From positions 1 to 64,000 of the forward strand of contig NZ_JALJCJ010000007.1 in NCBI RefSeq assembly GCF_022899935.1: a DNA stretch of 64,000 nt, read 5' to 3'. The stretch's first letter is position 1. Each line of letters opens with the position of its first letter. Below the pieces are notes generated by a model. It was given only the letters and a program-made list of their open reading frames with translations. It ran no database searches and had not been told where the DNA came from. The DNA comes from Shinella curvata (GTDB lineage: Bacteria; Pseudomonadota; Alphaproteobacteria; Rhizobiales; Rhizobiaceae). Positions 7,478-15,954 of this stretch are shown here, one piece after another. The position numbers were made by a program, and so were the translations under genes.

Positions 7478-10123
7478 ATGCCGGCGATCGGAAGCAAGAA
7501 ACCAGTATTCTTGGGCGGCACAGGTAACCATCAAACCGCTGTGCTATCGGATGGCGGGTGGGTTACAGTGTGGGCTTCTACCGAGGATACCATATGGGGC
7601 CACGGTGTTTACCAGCAAGTCTTCAACTCGGATGGCACAGTGCGCGAGGCCGAGACGCGGATTACCCTCGACACGCGAAATGGTAATGGCAATGACCCTT
7701 TCGTAACTTCCCTTGCAAAAGGGGGGTGGGTGGTGACCTATTTCACCGGTTTCGAAAAACGCAATATCGTGACGCAGCAAGTATTTGATGCGAATGGCGA
7801 ACCACAGGGTGGGCCTTCTCAAGTCACCAGCGACGCCACTTCGGGCAGCTTCTACGTCGGGACACGCAACGTCGCACTCTCCGATGGAGGATGGGTCGTT
7901 ACATGGTCTAATTGGGAGGCAACCTTCCAAAGGGCGTACAATGCGGATGGAAGCGCCCGAAGTAACGCCATAAAACTGTATGACAGTGAGATCGAACCCG
8001 TGGTCCAGGCGGTGAAGGGTGGGAAATGGGTTACCACCTGGTCTGAGGACGACAATACCTTTCAGCAGGCTTTCAAAGCCAACGGGACCGAGCTTGGGGA
8101 CAAGATCCGCGTGAATGTCGCCCCCGACACCAGCTTGGGCGGACAGGAAATCGTCGCCCTCGCGGACGGAGGCTGGCTTGTGACATGGATGTCCAACTCG
8201 GACCGCCCTCAAACCGGCTTCCAAAGCTATGGGATTTTCCAGCGGAAGTTTAATTCTGACGGTACGGCTCACGGGGGCGACGTGCGGGTGAACTCGTTCA
8301 CCGAGGGCAATCAAACCAACCATGAAATCACCGCACTGGCAGACGGCGGCTGGGTGGTTGTTTGGGAATCCGGGGATCAAGCTCATCCCGGCAAAGACGT
8401 TTTCCAGCAAGCCTACAACGCCGAGGGCACCCGCCAGGGCGGGGAAGTCCGAGTAAATAAGGCGGTGGAGTACGACCAAGAGCTTTCCGCTGTGACGGGT
8501 CTTGCCGATGGCGGATGGGTGGTGACGTGGGGCACGTTCACCACAAATGCTAAAGGGTACACAGAGTCCACCTACTTCCAGCAGGCATATAATTCCGACG
8601 GTAGCCGAAACGGCACCGAGGTCATGATTGGAGGAAGCAATGGTCGGAACGAGAATGGCCACTATGGGGAAATAGTCAGGCAGGTAATCGCGGTCCCGGA
8701 CGGAAGTTGGCTGGTGCTGTGGGATACGTCTGACAGCAAGTACCAAACACAATACAGAATGAACGAAAAGCCTACCTCATCGGATCGTACGGCGACCACT
8801 GAGGAGAATCGAACGGTTTCGATAAATGTTCTTCCCTTCGCCCACGATCTCGATGGTGATAAGCTGAGGGTGTCTTCGGCAAATGTCATTTCCGGGTTCG
8901 GCACCGCTTCCATCGACAAAAATGGAAACATCGTTTTCAATCCTAAAACGAAGAAAAACCAAGGCATAGCCGAAGCTGAGACACGCAAGGTTGTCATCGC
9001 ATATGTGGTGTCTGATGAGTATGGCGGCACAGCAAAAGCTAACGTCACGGTCACCGTCTCCGGAATAGACGATGCGCCAGTCATTTCCTCGAACAAGGGG
9101 GCCTCGTCAGCCACGGTGAAGGTGGCAGAAAACAAGACGACGGTGATGACAATCAAGGCGGCAGATCCAGATGGCAAGGCTGTCACATACGCCATTTCCG
9201 GCGGTGCGGATAAAGCCCTCTTCAAGATCGACGCAAAGACGGGGGCTCTGTCATTCATTAAGGCCCCGGACTTCGAAGTTACGGCGGACAAGAACAGAGA
9301 CAACATCTACGAAGTGACGGTGCGAGCGACTGATGGCAAACTCACCGACACCCAAACGATTAAGGTGAAGATCACGGATGTCAAAGGGGAAGTACTCGTC
9401 GGTACATCCAAGGCAGACAAGCTGAATGGCGGACTCGGGAATGACACGCTGGACGGCAAGGGTGGCGCCGATACGCTGAAGGGTGGGTCGGGCAATGACA
9501 TCCTGAAGGGCGGTGACGGCAATGATAAGCTGCTCGGCGGCACCGGCGCAGACAAGCTCATTGGCGGAAATGGCAGTGATACCGCTTCATACGAACAGGC
9601 AACGCGAGCCGTTAAGGCCAGCCTGGATCGACCGTCAACCAATACCGGAGAAGCGAAGGGCGACAGCTACAACTCGATCGAAAATCTGACCGGCTCGCGG
9701 TTCTCGGATCGGCTTGAAGGTGATGCGGACACCAACGTTTTGAAGGGAGGAGCTGGCGACGACAAGCTCTACGGCGGGACCGGTGCCGACAAGCTCTACG
9801 GTGGCGCGGGCGCGGATTTGTTCGTCTTCACCAGCACCAAGGACAGCACGGCGAGCTCCCGCGACATGATCTATGACTTCTCGCAGAAGCAGGGCGACCG
9901 GATCCACCTGTCCGGTATCGATGCCCGCGATGCCACGAGCAAGAACGATGCCTTCACCTTCATCGGCGAGAAGGCGTTTTCCGAGAAGGCCGGCGAGCTG
10001 CGCTACTTCCACAAGAGCGGCGGCACCTTCGTCTACGGCGACGTGGATGGCGACGGCAAGGCCGACTTCGCGCTTCGCCTTGACAAGACCATCGATCTCG
10101 TCAAGGGCGATTTCATCCTGTAG
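7478..10123 (+). CDS. Large secreted RTX protein with DGGW repeats and cadherin-like domains
   Basis: An 881-residue protein without a Sec signal. Residues about 20-420 hold eight repeats centred on (L/V)xDGGWVVTW, spaced 44-64 residues, suggesting a beta-propeller. Two cadherin-like domains follow (about 440-530 and 531-636), then two blocks of GGxGxDxLx nonapeptides (about 641-695 and 741-781) that bind calcium, and a serralysin-type C-terminus ending in GDFIL, the usual type I secretion signal. The ATG at 7478 has GGGAG six bases upstream; earlier in-frame ATGs at 7448 and 7472 fit less well. The first two kilobases look less G+C-rich than the rest. Likely an extracellular adhesin or matrix protein; no secretion genes are nearby. 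Confidence 0.85.
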   Translation: MPAIGSKKPVFLGGTGNHQTAVLSDGGWVTVWASTEDTIWGHGVYQQVFNSDGTVREAETRITLDTRNGNGNDPFVTSLAKGGWVVTYFTGFEKRNIVTQQVFDANGEPQGGPSQVTSDATSGSFYVGTRNVALSDGGWVVTWSNWEATFQRAYNADGSARSNAIKLYDSEIEPVVQAVKGGKWVTTWSEDDNTFQQAFKANGTELGDKIRVNVAPDTSLGGQEIVALADGGWLVTWMSNSDRPQTGFQSYGIFQRKFNSDGTAHGGDVRVNSFTEGNQTNHEITALADGGWVVVWESGDQAHPGKDVFQQAYNAEGTRQGGEVRVNKAVEYDQELSAVTGLADGGWVVTWGTFTTNAKGYTESTYFQQAYNSDGSRNGTEVMIGGSNGRNENGHYGEIVRQVIAVPDGSWLVLWDTSDSKYQTQYRMNEKPTSSDRTATTEENRTVSINVLPFAHDLDGDKLRVSSANVISGFGTASIDKNGNIVFNPKTKKNQGIAEAETRKVVIAYVVSDEYGGTAKANVTVTVSGIDDAPVISSNKGASSATVKVAENKTTVMTIKAADPDGKAVTYAISGGADKALFKIDAKTGALSFIKAPDFEVTADKNRDNIYEVTVRATDGKLTDTQTIKVKITDVKGEVLVGTSKADKLNGGLGNDTLDGKGGADTLKGGSGNDILKGGDGNDKLLGGTGADKLIGGNGSDTASYEQATRAVKASLDRPSTNTGEAKGDSYNSIENLTGSRFSDRLEGDADTNVLKGGAGDDKLYGGTGADKLYGGAGADLFVFTSTKDSTASSRDMIYDFSQKQGDRIHLSGIDARDATSKNDAFTFIGEKAFSEKAGELRYFHKSGGTFVYGDVDGDGKADFALRLDKTIDLVKGDFIL

Positions 10124-10213
10124 GGCTCGGCTCACGCTGCCTCACGATCCACTCGAGGAACAAATCGCCACGACGATCATTACAGGCCACTTTCTAGGTT
10201 CAGCCTTTGCCCG

Positions 10214-11311
10214 CTATCGTGCATGGGGAGGTACAAGGCTGGTCAGCAATCGCGAAAGGTCGGCCTGCCGGCGGCATCCCGTCTTGGCCAGGACGCTCTT
10301 CAGCTGCTTCCGCACGGTTTCGACGCTCTTGGCATCGGACAGCGCGATCCTCTGCAATGTATGGCCGGCTGCCACACGCGCGGCAATGGAAGCCTCTGCG
10401 GGTGTCAGATCGAAAAGAGCCTGAAACAGGACGGGCTCTTCGTTCACGGAATTCGATGCGGTGGTCAATACCAGAATAGCCGAAGCGCGCGAGAACAGAT
10501 CCTGTGCAGACCGTCGGACAGGAACCATATGCAATATTGCCGGCTGCGTGCTCTCGGTCCGGGCCAAGGCGATGGAGAGCACGGCCTTGTTCGACGTCAT
10601 GGCACGCAAGGCCGAGGAGAGCTGCTTGTCGGCGCGGCTGTCCACAAGTACGATCCGGTCCCCCGCACGGGTCGACATCTGGCCCATGGCACGATCGAAC
10701 TGGGCGTTTGCAACCAATACCTTGCCGTTTGGTCCAACCGCGCAGGCCGCCAGTCCCAGCCCGGTCAAGGTTTCCACGGCGGTACTGGCGCGCTCGAAGG
10801 CAAGCCGAGAGGAAACCATCGCCGACCGCGCAAAGTGCGGACGCATTCCATCAAGCTGGTCGATAAGGCTGCGACTGAACTTCCCGCGTTTCAGATCGCC
10901 TTCGGCATGGAGAATGATCGTTTCCCCGTTGGGGACGCAGATCGCCGTCGCAATACCTCTGCCGAATCCTCCTGGCGAGAGCAAGTCCCGGAACAGCGGG
11001 ATGTCGGCCATCTCTTCATCCGAGAAAACGTCGAAGTCGGAAACAAACCCGGGACGGTTCAACTTCATGAGGCGCCTGGAACGCTCGGCTCCGCCCTCGT
11101 AGGAATAGTGATCCGAGGCAAGTTTTTCTGCGATCGGTGATGACCCGATCCAACGATAACTGTCGCCGTTCGTTGCGACCAGCACACTTTCCTTGCATTC
11201 GGCGACTTCGGCAAAAAGGCGCAGTACATCGGACCACAATTCCGGAACGACGGACGCTTCATAGATGCGATCGACAAAATCCTCGTGCACAACGCCCAAC
11301 CCTAAAGACAT
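10214..11311 (-). CDS. LuxR-type HTH transcriptional regulator (solo)
   Basis: A 365-residue protein with a C-terminal LuxR/GerE helix-turn-helix at about 300-355 (FDLTPAEASIAARVAAGHT then VETVRKQLKSVLAKTG). There is no receiver domain and no recognisable acyl-homoserine-lactone domain. The central part (about 190-270) looks PAS-like and the N-terminal 180 residues are unassigned. It lies between two RTX genes and converges on the large one, so it is a plausible regulator of one or both (inference). AGGA lies upstream of the start, and a 12-bp palindrome sits 24 bp before it. Confidence 0.85.
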   Translation of the reverse strand: MSLGLGVVHEDFVDRIYEASVVPELWSDVLRLFAEVAECKESVLVATNGDSYRWIGSSPIAEKLASDHYSYEGGAERSRRLMKLNRPGFVSDFDVFSDEEMADIPLFRDLLSPGGFGRGIATAICVPNGETIILHAEGDLKRGKFSRSLIDQLDGMRPHFARSAMVSSRLAFERASTAVETLTGLGLAACAVGPNGKVLVANAQFDRAMGQMSTRAGDRIVLVDSRADKQLSSALRAMTSNKAVLSIALARTESTQPAILHMVPVRRSAQDLFSRASAILVLTTASNSVNEEPVLFQALFDLTPAEASIAARVAAGHTLQRIALSDAKSVETVRKQLKSVLAKTGCRRQADLSRLLTSLVPPHAR

Positions 11312-11334
11312 GGTTTCTGCTGTCCTAACCGCGA

Positions 11335-11346
11335 AGTCTATAGACT
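11335..11346. promoter_or_regulatory. 12-bp perfect palindrome upstream of the LuxR-type gene
   Basis: AGTCTATAGACT is a perfect dyad 24 bp before the start of the LuxR-type gene, where an autoregulatory operator would lie. No second copy was noticed near the RTX genes. The rest of 11312-11547 shows no gene. Confidence 0.3.
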
Positions 11347-11547
11347 ACTTGGGTCAGGGCGCAGCAGAAAACCACCCTATCGAGGGCTTGGGCGAGGCTT
11401 TTTCGCTGTGCGAAAGCGCTCATGGCCTATCCGGGTATTGTCAGATCGCCCGGTCTTACAAAAATTCGTTTTTTAGCGGGAACAAATTTTGCGGAGCCGC
11501 ATTTCTCGTGGGCAACTGCAGACACCCCCGGATGCGGTTGTGAGGGG

Positions 11548-11578
11548 GACCCGAGAGCGATGTGCACGCTCTTGGGTC
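11548..11578. terminator. 12-bp stem-loop downstream of the second RTX gene
   Basis: Arms GACCCGAGAGCG and CGCTCTTGGGTC pair over 12 bp with one G-T wobble around a 7-base loop. No T-run follows, so it may be an RNA-stabilising or repeat element and not a classical terminator. It stands 13 bp from another hairpin. Confidence 0.4.
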
Positions 11579-11591
11579 TCAACCAATCGGG

Positions 11592-11619
11592 GGCACCCCG
11601 CTTGGAGAAGCGGGATGCC
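11592..11619 (-). terminator. Hairpin at the 3' end of the second RTX gene
   Basis: A 12-bp stem (11592-11603 with 11608-11619, one wobble) and a 4-base loop, ten bases after the stop of the leftward RTX gene. It is G+C-rich but lacks a strong T-tract. Confidence 0.5.
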
Positions 11620-11629
11620 GGCACTCTCT

Positions 11630-12517
11630 TCAGAGGATGAAGTCGCCCTTCTGAAGATCCACCAGAGTGTCGAGAACGATTTTGAAGTCCGCCTTGCCGT
11701 TCCCGTCGATATCCCCGTAGACCAGCGTGTCGCCACCCGATTTCTGGTAGCGCAGCTCGCCTGCGATCTTGTGGAATTTCTGCGTACCGATGAAGGCGAA
11801 GTCCTGATCGCCCGCCTTCAGCGTGTTGGCATCGAAAGCGCTGAGGTCGATCTTGTCTTTCTCCGCCCGGCTGAAATCGTAGATCTTGTCAGGCGCGCTC
11901 GTCGTCGAATCCGTCTTGGAACGGAAGACGAAAGTGTCCGCGCCCGCACCGCCATAGAGCTTGTCTGCCCCCGCACCGCCTTCCAGACGATCGTTGCCGG
12001 CATCGCCCTTCAGGGTGTCGTTGCCATTCTGGCCGTAGAGCCGGTCGTTTCCGTTGCCGCCGGAGATGTTGTCATTGCCGTTGCCACCATAGAGCCGGTC
12101 CTTGCCGTCACCGCCCCAGAAGACGTCGGCATACTTAGTCGCCTTGATGACGTCGTCGCCCGCGAGAAGGGCGTTGAGGAACTTGCTCGTGCTGCCGCTG
12201 TCGATGGCCTTGGTCAGGACGCGGCCGGTAAGAGAAAGGCCGGTGATATCCAGCACCTTCGCGCCCTCGGCGATCACATTGAAGGACGTCAGCATGCCCG
12301 AGGTGATGCCGACGACTTCCTTGCCTTGAAATTTGTAGGCGAGGCCCGTCCCGCGGAAGGTCATCGACGTGTCCTCGCCGACATCCCAGAGCTTAATGTA
12401 GGTCGATGTGAACTTTTCCTTGTCGAAATCCAGAATTGAATCAAGCTTTTCGGAAATGAACTCTTTGAAATTGGCGCCCGAATTCGAAGTGAATCCGCTA
12501 ATATTGATGGTGCTCAT
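11630..12517 (-). CDS. RTX calcium-binding secreted protein
   Basis: A 295-residue protein. Residues 1-120 form an unassigned, signal-less N-terminal domain. About six GGxGNDxLxG nonapeptides follow (about 125-190), then a serralysin-type C-terminal module ending in GDFIL. That last module is clearly homologous to the C-terminus of the 881-residue protein: both share GGAGAD, FVF, KIYDFS or MIYDFS, FIG, AGELRY, LVYGD/FVYGD and DGNGKADF or DGDGKADF. It is probably exported by a type I system encoded elsewhere. GAGG lies seven bases before the ATG. The N-terminal role is unknown. Confidence 0.88.
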   Translation of the reverse strand: MSTINISGFTSNSGANFKEFISEKLDSILDFDKEKFTSTYIKLWDVGEDTSMTFRGTGLAYKFQGKEVVGITSGMLTSFNVIAEGAKVLDITGLSLTGRVLTKAIDSGSTSKFLNALLAGDDVIKATKYADVFWGGDGKDRLYGGNGNDNISGGNGNDRLYGQNGNDTLKGDAGNDRLEGGAGADKLYGGAGADTFVFRSKTDSTTSAPDKIYDFSRAEKDKIDLSAFDANTLKAGDQDFAFIGTQKFHKIAGELRYQKSGGDTLVYGDIDGNGKADFKIVLDTLVDLQKGDFIL

Positions 12518-12691
12518 ATGCTATCCTCGGTTGCGATGACCGAGGTGTAACCGCTCTTTGCGCCTGGCGGCAACGACCATTCCGGGGCGGATCTGTCCGA
12601 CTTCGGAACACTCCTAACCATCCCTTAAAGCGCGACGAACAAAACCGTTCATTCCGCGTTTCCTTCCGTTAACCGGCCAAAGGAGCGCGTC

Positions 12692-12955
12692 ATGGTTTTC
12701 AAGGAAGCGACCTTCAAGGGCAAACAGCCCGAACATATCGAACCACCGCATCCCGCCTGGCTTGAAACACAGGTAGCGGATGCACTGTCGGTCGCCGGCG
12801 ACGTGGATGCCTCCGACGTCACCGTGACCTGCAAGGGGCGACGGATCATCCTCTCCGGCAGCGTCGGGTCCGCCGATGAGGCCGAACGCGCCGTCGCCCT
12901 GGCTTCATCGATCAAAGACGTCGAGCAAGTGGACAACCGCCTCGCCTGGCCCTGA
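12692..12955 (+). CDS. BON domain protein
   Basis: An 87-residue protein consisting almost wholly of one BON domain (about 25-85), recognisable from VTVTCKGRRIILSGSV and the later ASSIKDVEQVDNRL. BON domains bind phospholipid or other ligands in OsmY and secretins. This one lacks a signal peptide, so cytoplasmic location is expected unless the start is wrong. It is monocistronic or co-read with the acyl-CoA synthetase 74 bp downstream. Confidence 0.8.
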   Translation: MVFKEATFKGKQPEHIEPPHPAWLETQVADALSVAGDVDASDVTVTCKGRRIILSGSVGSADEAERAVALASSIKDVEQVDNRLAWP

Positions 12956-13029
12956 GCCCCCAAAAAGCCGCCATTGCCGGCGCCCCCTCCGGAATGCTAG
13001 TTGCAGTGCAGCAAACTGGAGTGGTGCGG

Positions 13030-14673
13030 ATGCTCTTGCAGAGATCGACCTATGACGCGCTGTACGGGGATTTCCATTGGCAAATCCCCGACCGGTTCAA
13101 CATCGGTACCGCCGTCTCGAACAGCTGGGCGACCCGTGAGCCGGGTCGCGTCTGTCTGCAGCACTTCCTTCCGGACGCTCCGGCTCTCGCGATGACCTAT
13201 GGCGAACTTGCCGCCCGTTCCGATGCCTTTGCGGCAGCGCTTGCGGCGGAAGGTGTTCAAAGGGGTGACCGTGTTGCGATCCTTTTGCCGCAGGGTTTCG
13301 AAACCGTCATTGCCCATGTCGCGACCTACAAGCTCGGCGCCATCGCATTACCGCTGGCGCTGCTTTTCGGTGCCGATGCGCTGCTGTTCCGGCTGAAGAA
13401 CGCCGAAGCCAAGGCGATCGTGACGAACCGGTTCGGCGCCGACCGGCTCGGGCCGATCCGCCAGGAATTGCCGACCCTCGATCTCTTGGTGACGACGGAA
13501 CGCGTGAATGATCCGTCGGCAAAATCCTTCCAGGATCTCGTCGAAAAACATGTCGGCCCCTATGCCGCCGTCGATAGCGGCCCGGACGATCCGGCCATGA
13601 TGATCTACACGTCGGGGACGACCGGCCCGCCGAAGGGCGCGCTGCATGGCCACCGCGTGCTGCTCGGCCATGTGCCGGGCTTCCAGATGCACCATGAATT
13701 CCTGCCGCAGCCGGGCGACCGCATCTGGACGCCGTCGGACTGGGCCTGGGCGGGCGGTCTTCTCAACGTGCTCTTGCCGGCGCTGCTGCTCGGCGTGCCC
13801 GTCGTCTCCTCGCCGGGCCAGAAATTCGATCCCGCCATGGCCTATCGCATCATGCAGGACATGGATGTGCGCAATGCCTTCATTCCGCCGACGGCGCTGA
13901 GGCTGATGAAAACGGTCGCCAATCCACGCGAAAAATACCGGCTGAACCTGCGTACGATCGGGTCGGCGGGTGAATCGCTCGGCCGCGAAACCTGGGAATG
14001 GGTGCGCGACACGCTGGGCATCACCATCAACGAATTCTACGGCCAAACCGAGTGCAACATCGTGCTCGGCTCGATCGGCAAGCTCGGCGTCTCCCGCCCG
14101 GGGCCGATCGGCAAGGCCGTCCCCGGCCATGTCGTCGCAATCATCGATACGGACGGCAAGGAAGTGCCGCGCGGCACCGTAGGCCAGGTCGCCGTAAGGC
14201 GGCCCGACCCCGTCATGTTCCTGGGCTATTGGAAGAACGAGAAGGCGACGGCCGAAAAATTCATCGGCGACTGGATGATGACGGGTGATCTCGGGCGCAT
14301 GGACGACGAAGGTTATGTCACTTTCTTCGGCCGCGACGACGACGTCATTACCTCCTCGGGCTATCGTATCGGGCCGAGCGAGATCGAGGACTGCCTGGCC
14401 GGCCACCCCGCCGTGCAGCTCGCCGCCGCCGTCGGCAAGCCCGATCCGGTGCGCACGGAAATCGTCAAGGCCTATGTGATGCTGCGTCCCGGCTACACGC
14501 CCTCGCCCGCGCTGGCGGTGGAAATCCGCGAATGGGTGAAATCGCGACTGTCCATGCACGAATATCCTCGCGAGGTGGACTTCGTCGACACCCTGCCACT
14601 CACGACATCCGGCAAGGTCATCCGCCATCTCCTGCGCAAGCGCGCGGCCGAGGAAACACCCTTCGCCGCCTGA
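13030..14673 (+). CDS. AMP-dependent acyl-CoA synthetase
   Basis: A 547-residue adenylate-forming enzyme. Motifs in order: YTSGTTGPPKG (P-loop-like A3), EFYGQTE (A5), TGD in the A7 region, the hinge around GRDDDVITSSGYRIGP and the C-terminal lysine in TTSGKVIR (A10). It converts a carboxylate, ATP and CoA to acyl-CoA through an acyl-AMP intermediate. Overall it resembles ACSM-type medium-chain or acetate-like synthetases, but the substrate cannot be read from sequence. ATG 13030 is chosen over 12994 because GGAGTGG lies just upstream. It is convergent with the acetyltransferase gene, nine bases away. Confidence 0.9.
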   Translation: MLLQRSTYDALYGDFHWQIPDRFNIGTAVSNSWATREPGRVCLQHFLPDAPALAMTYGELAARSDAFAAALAAEGVQRGDRVAILLPQGFETVIAHVATYKLGAIALPLALLFGADALLFRLKNAEAKAIVTNRFGADRLGPIRQELPTLDLLVTTERVNDPSAKSFQDLVEKHVGPYAAVDSGPDDPAMMIYTSGTTGPPKGALHGHRVLLGHVPGFQMHHEFLPQPGDRIWTPSDWAWAGGLLNVLLPALLLGVPVVSSPGQKFDPAMAYRIMQDMDVRNAFIPPTALRLMKTVANPREKYRLNLRTIGSAGESLGRETWEWVRDTLGITINEFYGQTECNIVLGSIGKLGVSRPGPIGKAVPGHVVAIIDTDGKEVPRGTVGQVAVRRPDPVMFLGYWKNEKATAEKFIGDWMMTGDLGRMDDEGYVTFFGRDDDVITSSGYRIGPSEIEDCLAGHPAVQLAAAVGKPDPVRTEIVKAYVMLRPGYTPSPALAVEIREWVKSRLSMHEYPREVDFVDTLPLTTSGKVIRHLLRKRAAEETPFAA

Positions 14674-14682
14674 GGTTTCGCC

Positions 14683-15954
14683 TTAACGGCGGGCGAGCGA
14701 CCGGATCTTGTCGCGCAGCAGGCGCGCCACGTTGCGGGTGTTGCGGTAGAGGTGGAGCTGAGCCGCCACCTGGCGCACATCGCGGTCGCGGTTCTGCTGA
14801 AGGCCCACGACAAGCGTGCCCATGTCCTCGCGCTCCTCCCAGAACCGGCTCATGACCGGGTGATCCGGCACAGCACAGGAATCCGAACGGGCGATATTGG
14901 CGTCGTCGAGATGCCATTCGGTGAGCTCGGCGACCAGCAGCTTGCCTGGCGAATATTTTGCGAACGCCTCGTCATAGGCCGTCTTCCACGTATAGGCTTC
15001 GCCGCCCATCATGAAGACGACCAGGGAGGCGATGGCGCGGCCATCGAGGTCGAGCGTATGGATGCGCACGCCGTCGGTCTCGGCAAGATTGCTGATCGCC
15101 TCGCGGGCGAAGGCGGCGCGATAGCGATCGTTGATCATCGCCGTGCGACCGCGACCCTTCCAGCCCGCAGCCTCGAGCAGCAGGAACTCCTCCATGCGCA
15201 AACGTATGTCGGCGGGTTGGCGGGCAACGTTGTAGCTGAGATCGCCCATGGCATCGAGTTTACGCCACTGCCGGCGCAACTCGCGGAAATGTTCCGGCGT
15301 GATCGCCTTCTGCAGATAGGTCTGACCATCGAACAGGCTGTCCAGCATCGGGCGGCGATAGGTATCCGTGACGGTCACCGGCAGGTTCCGGCCGATCGCG
15401 ACGGCGCGCATCAGCTGTGCGAAGGCGCCATTGAGGCGCAGGTCCGGCAGGACGAGGATGGCCGGAAGGCCCGTGCCCGGTCCGCCGAGTGCCTCCAGGA
15501 AATTGTCGAGGGTCTCGGCCGCATCCTCGGCATCGACCAGCGGCGTGCCGAGCGGGCCGAAGGGGTTCGACCAGGCGCGCAGGATGCTGGAGCCGATGGA
15601 GAAGCCGGGCTTTTCGATCGAGAACGGCATGAGGAAACGCATGCGGCTTCGCCCTCCCGCCTCGTCGCGGATGACGGAAAGGCGAACGGTGCGATCTTCG
15701 AGCCGCGGCATGGCCGGCGCGAGGAACCGACCGGTGAAGAAGACGTTCGGCTCCATCACGCGATTGGACAGGAAGTCGAGCTCCTGCTGCAGTTCATAGC
15801 CGGCCGTCGCCGGATAGAGGGCGAGCGAGCGGCCGGGTCGGCCGACGACGAAACGCTGGTCCGCCGGCGGCTGTGCTAGCGGCGCAGCGGGCGGAAGCGC
15901 CGCCTGGGCCCGTCCCGCAGCAATCGTGTGGTCGAAGCCGTGACTATCGGTCAT
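14683..15954 (-). CDS. CelD/FemAB-like GNAT acyltransferase
   Basis: A 423-residue protein of the GNAT superfamily's Acetyltransf_6 (CelD/BcsL) type. The first 50 residues are proline- and alanine-rich; the C-terminal half contains RRQWRKLDAMG, a glycine-tryptophan segment AAGWKGRGRTA and YTWKTAYDEAFAKYSPG, features of this group. Members are usually found in exopolysaccharide loci, and here its start lies inside the end of a flippase gene (11-bp overlap), so co-translation is likely. It probably acylates a surface glycan or lipid precursor (inference). Confidence 0.78.
   Translation of the reverse strand: MTDSHGFDHTIAAGRAQAALPPAAPLAQPPADQRFVVGRPGRSLALYPATAGYELQQELDFLSNRVMEPNVFFTGRFLAPAMPRLEDRTVRLSVIRDEAGGRSRMRFLMPFSIEKPGFSIGSSILRAWSNPFGPLGTPLVDAEDAAETLDNFLEALGGPGTGLPAILVLPDLRLNGAFAQLMRAVAIGRNLPVTVTDTYRRPMLDSLFDGQTYLQKAITPEHFRELRRQWRKLDAMGDLSYNVARQPADIRLRMEEFLLLEAAGWKGRGRTAMINDRYRAAFAREAISNLAETDGVRIHTLDLDGRAIASLVVFMMGGEAYTWKTAYDEAFAKYSPGKLLVAELTEWHLDDANIARSDSCAVPDHPVMSRFWEEREDMGTLVVGLQQNRDRDVRQVAAQLHLYRNTRNVARLLRDKIRSLARR

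Noticed and set aside
7544-8752. 402-codon frame antisense to the large RTX gene
   Set aside because: The plus strand shows regular protein repeats and domains; the antisense frame shows none.
9400-9830. Tandem DNA repeats suggesting a CRISPR or satellite array
   Set aside because: They are imperfect 27-bp units encoding RTX nonapeptides inside an open gene, without spacers.
11588-11600. GGGGGCACC as a possible attR copy of the tRNA-Leu 3' end
   Set aside because: Only eight to nine bases match and they are part of a hairpin arm; too short to support an attachment site.
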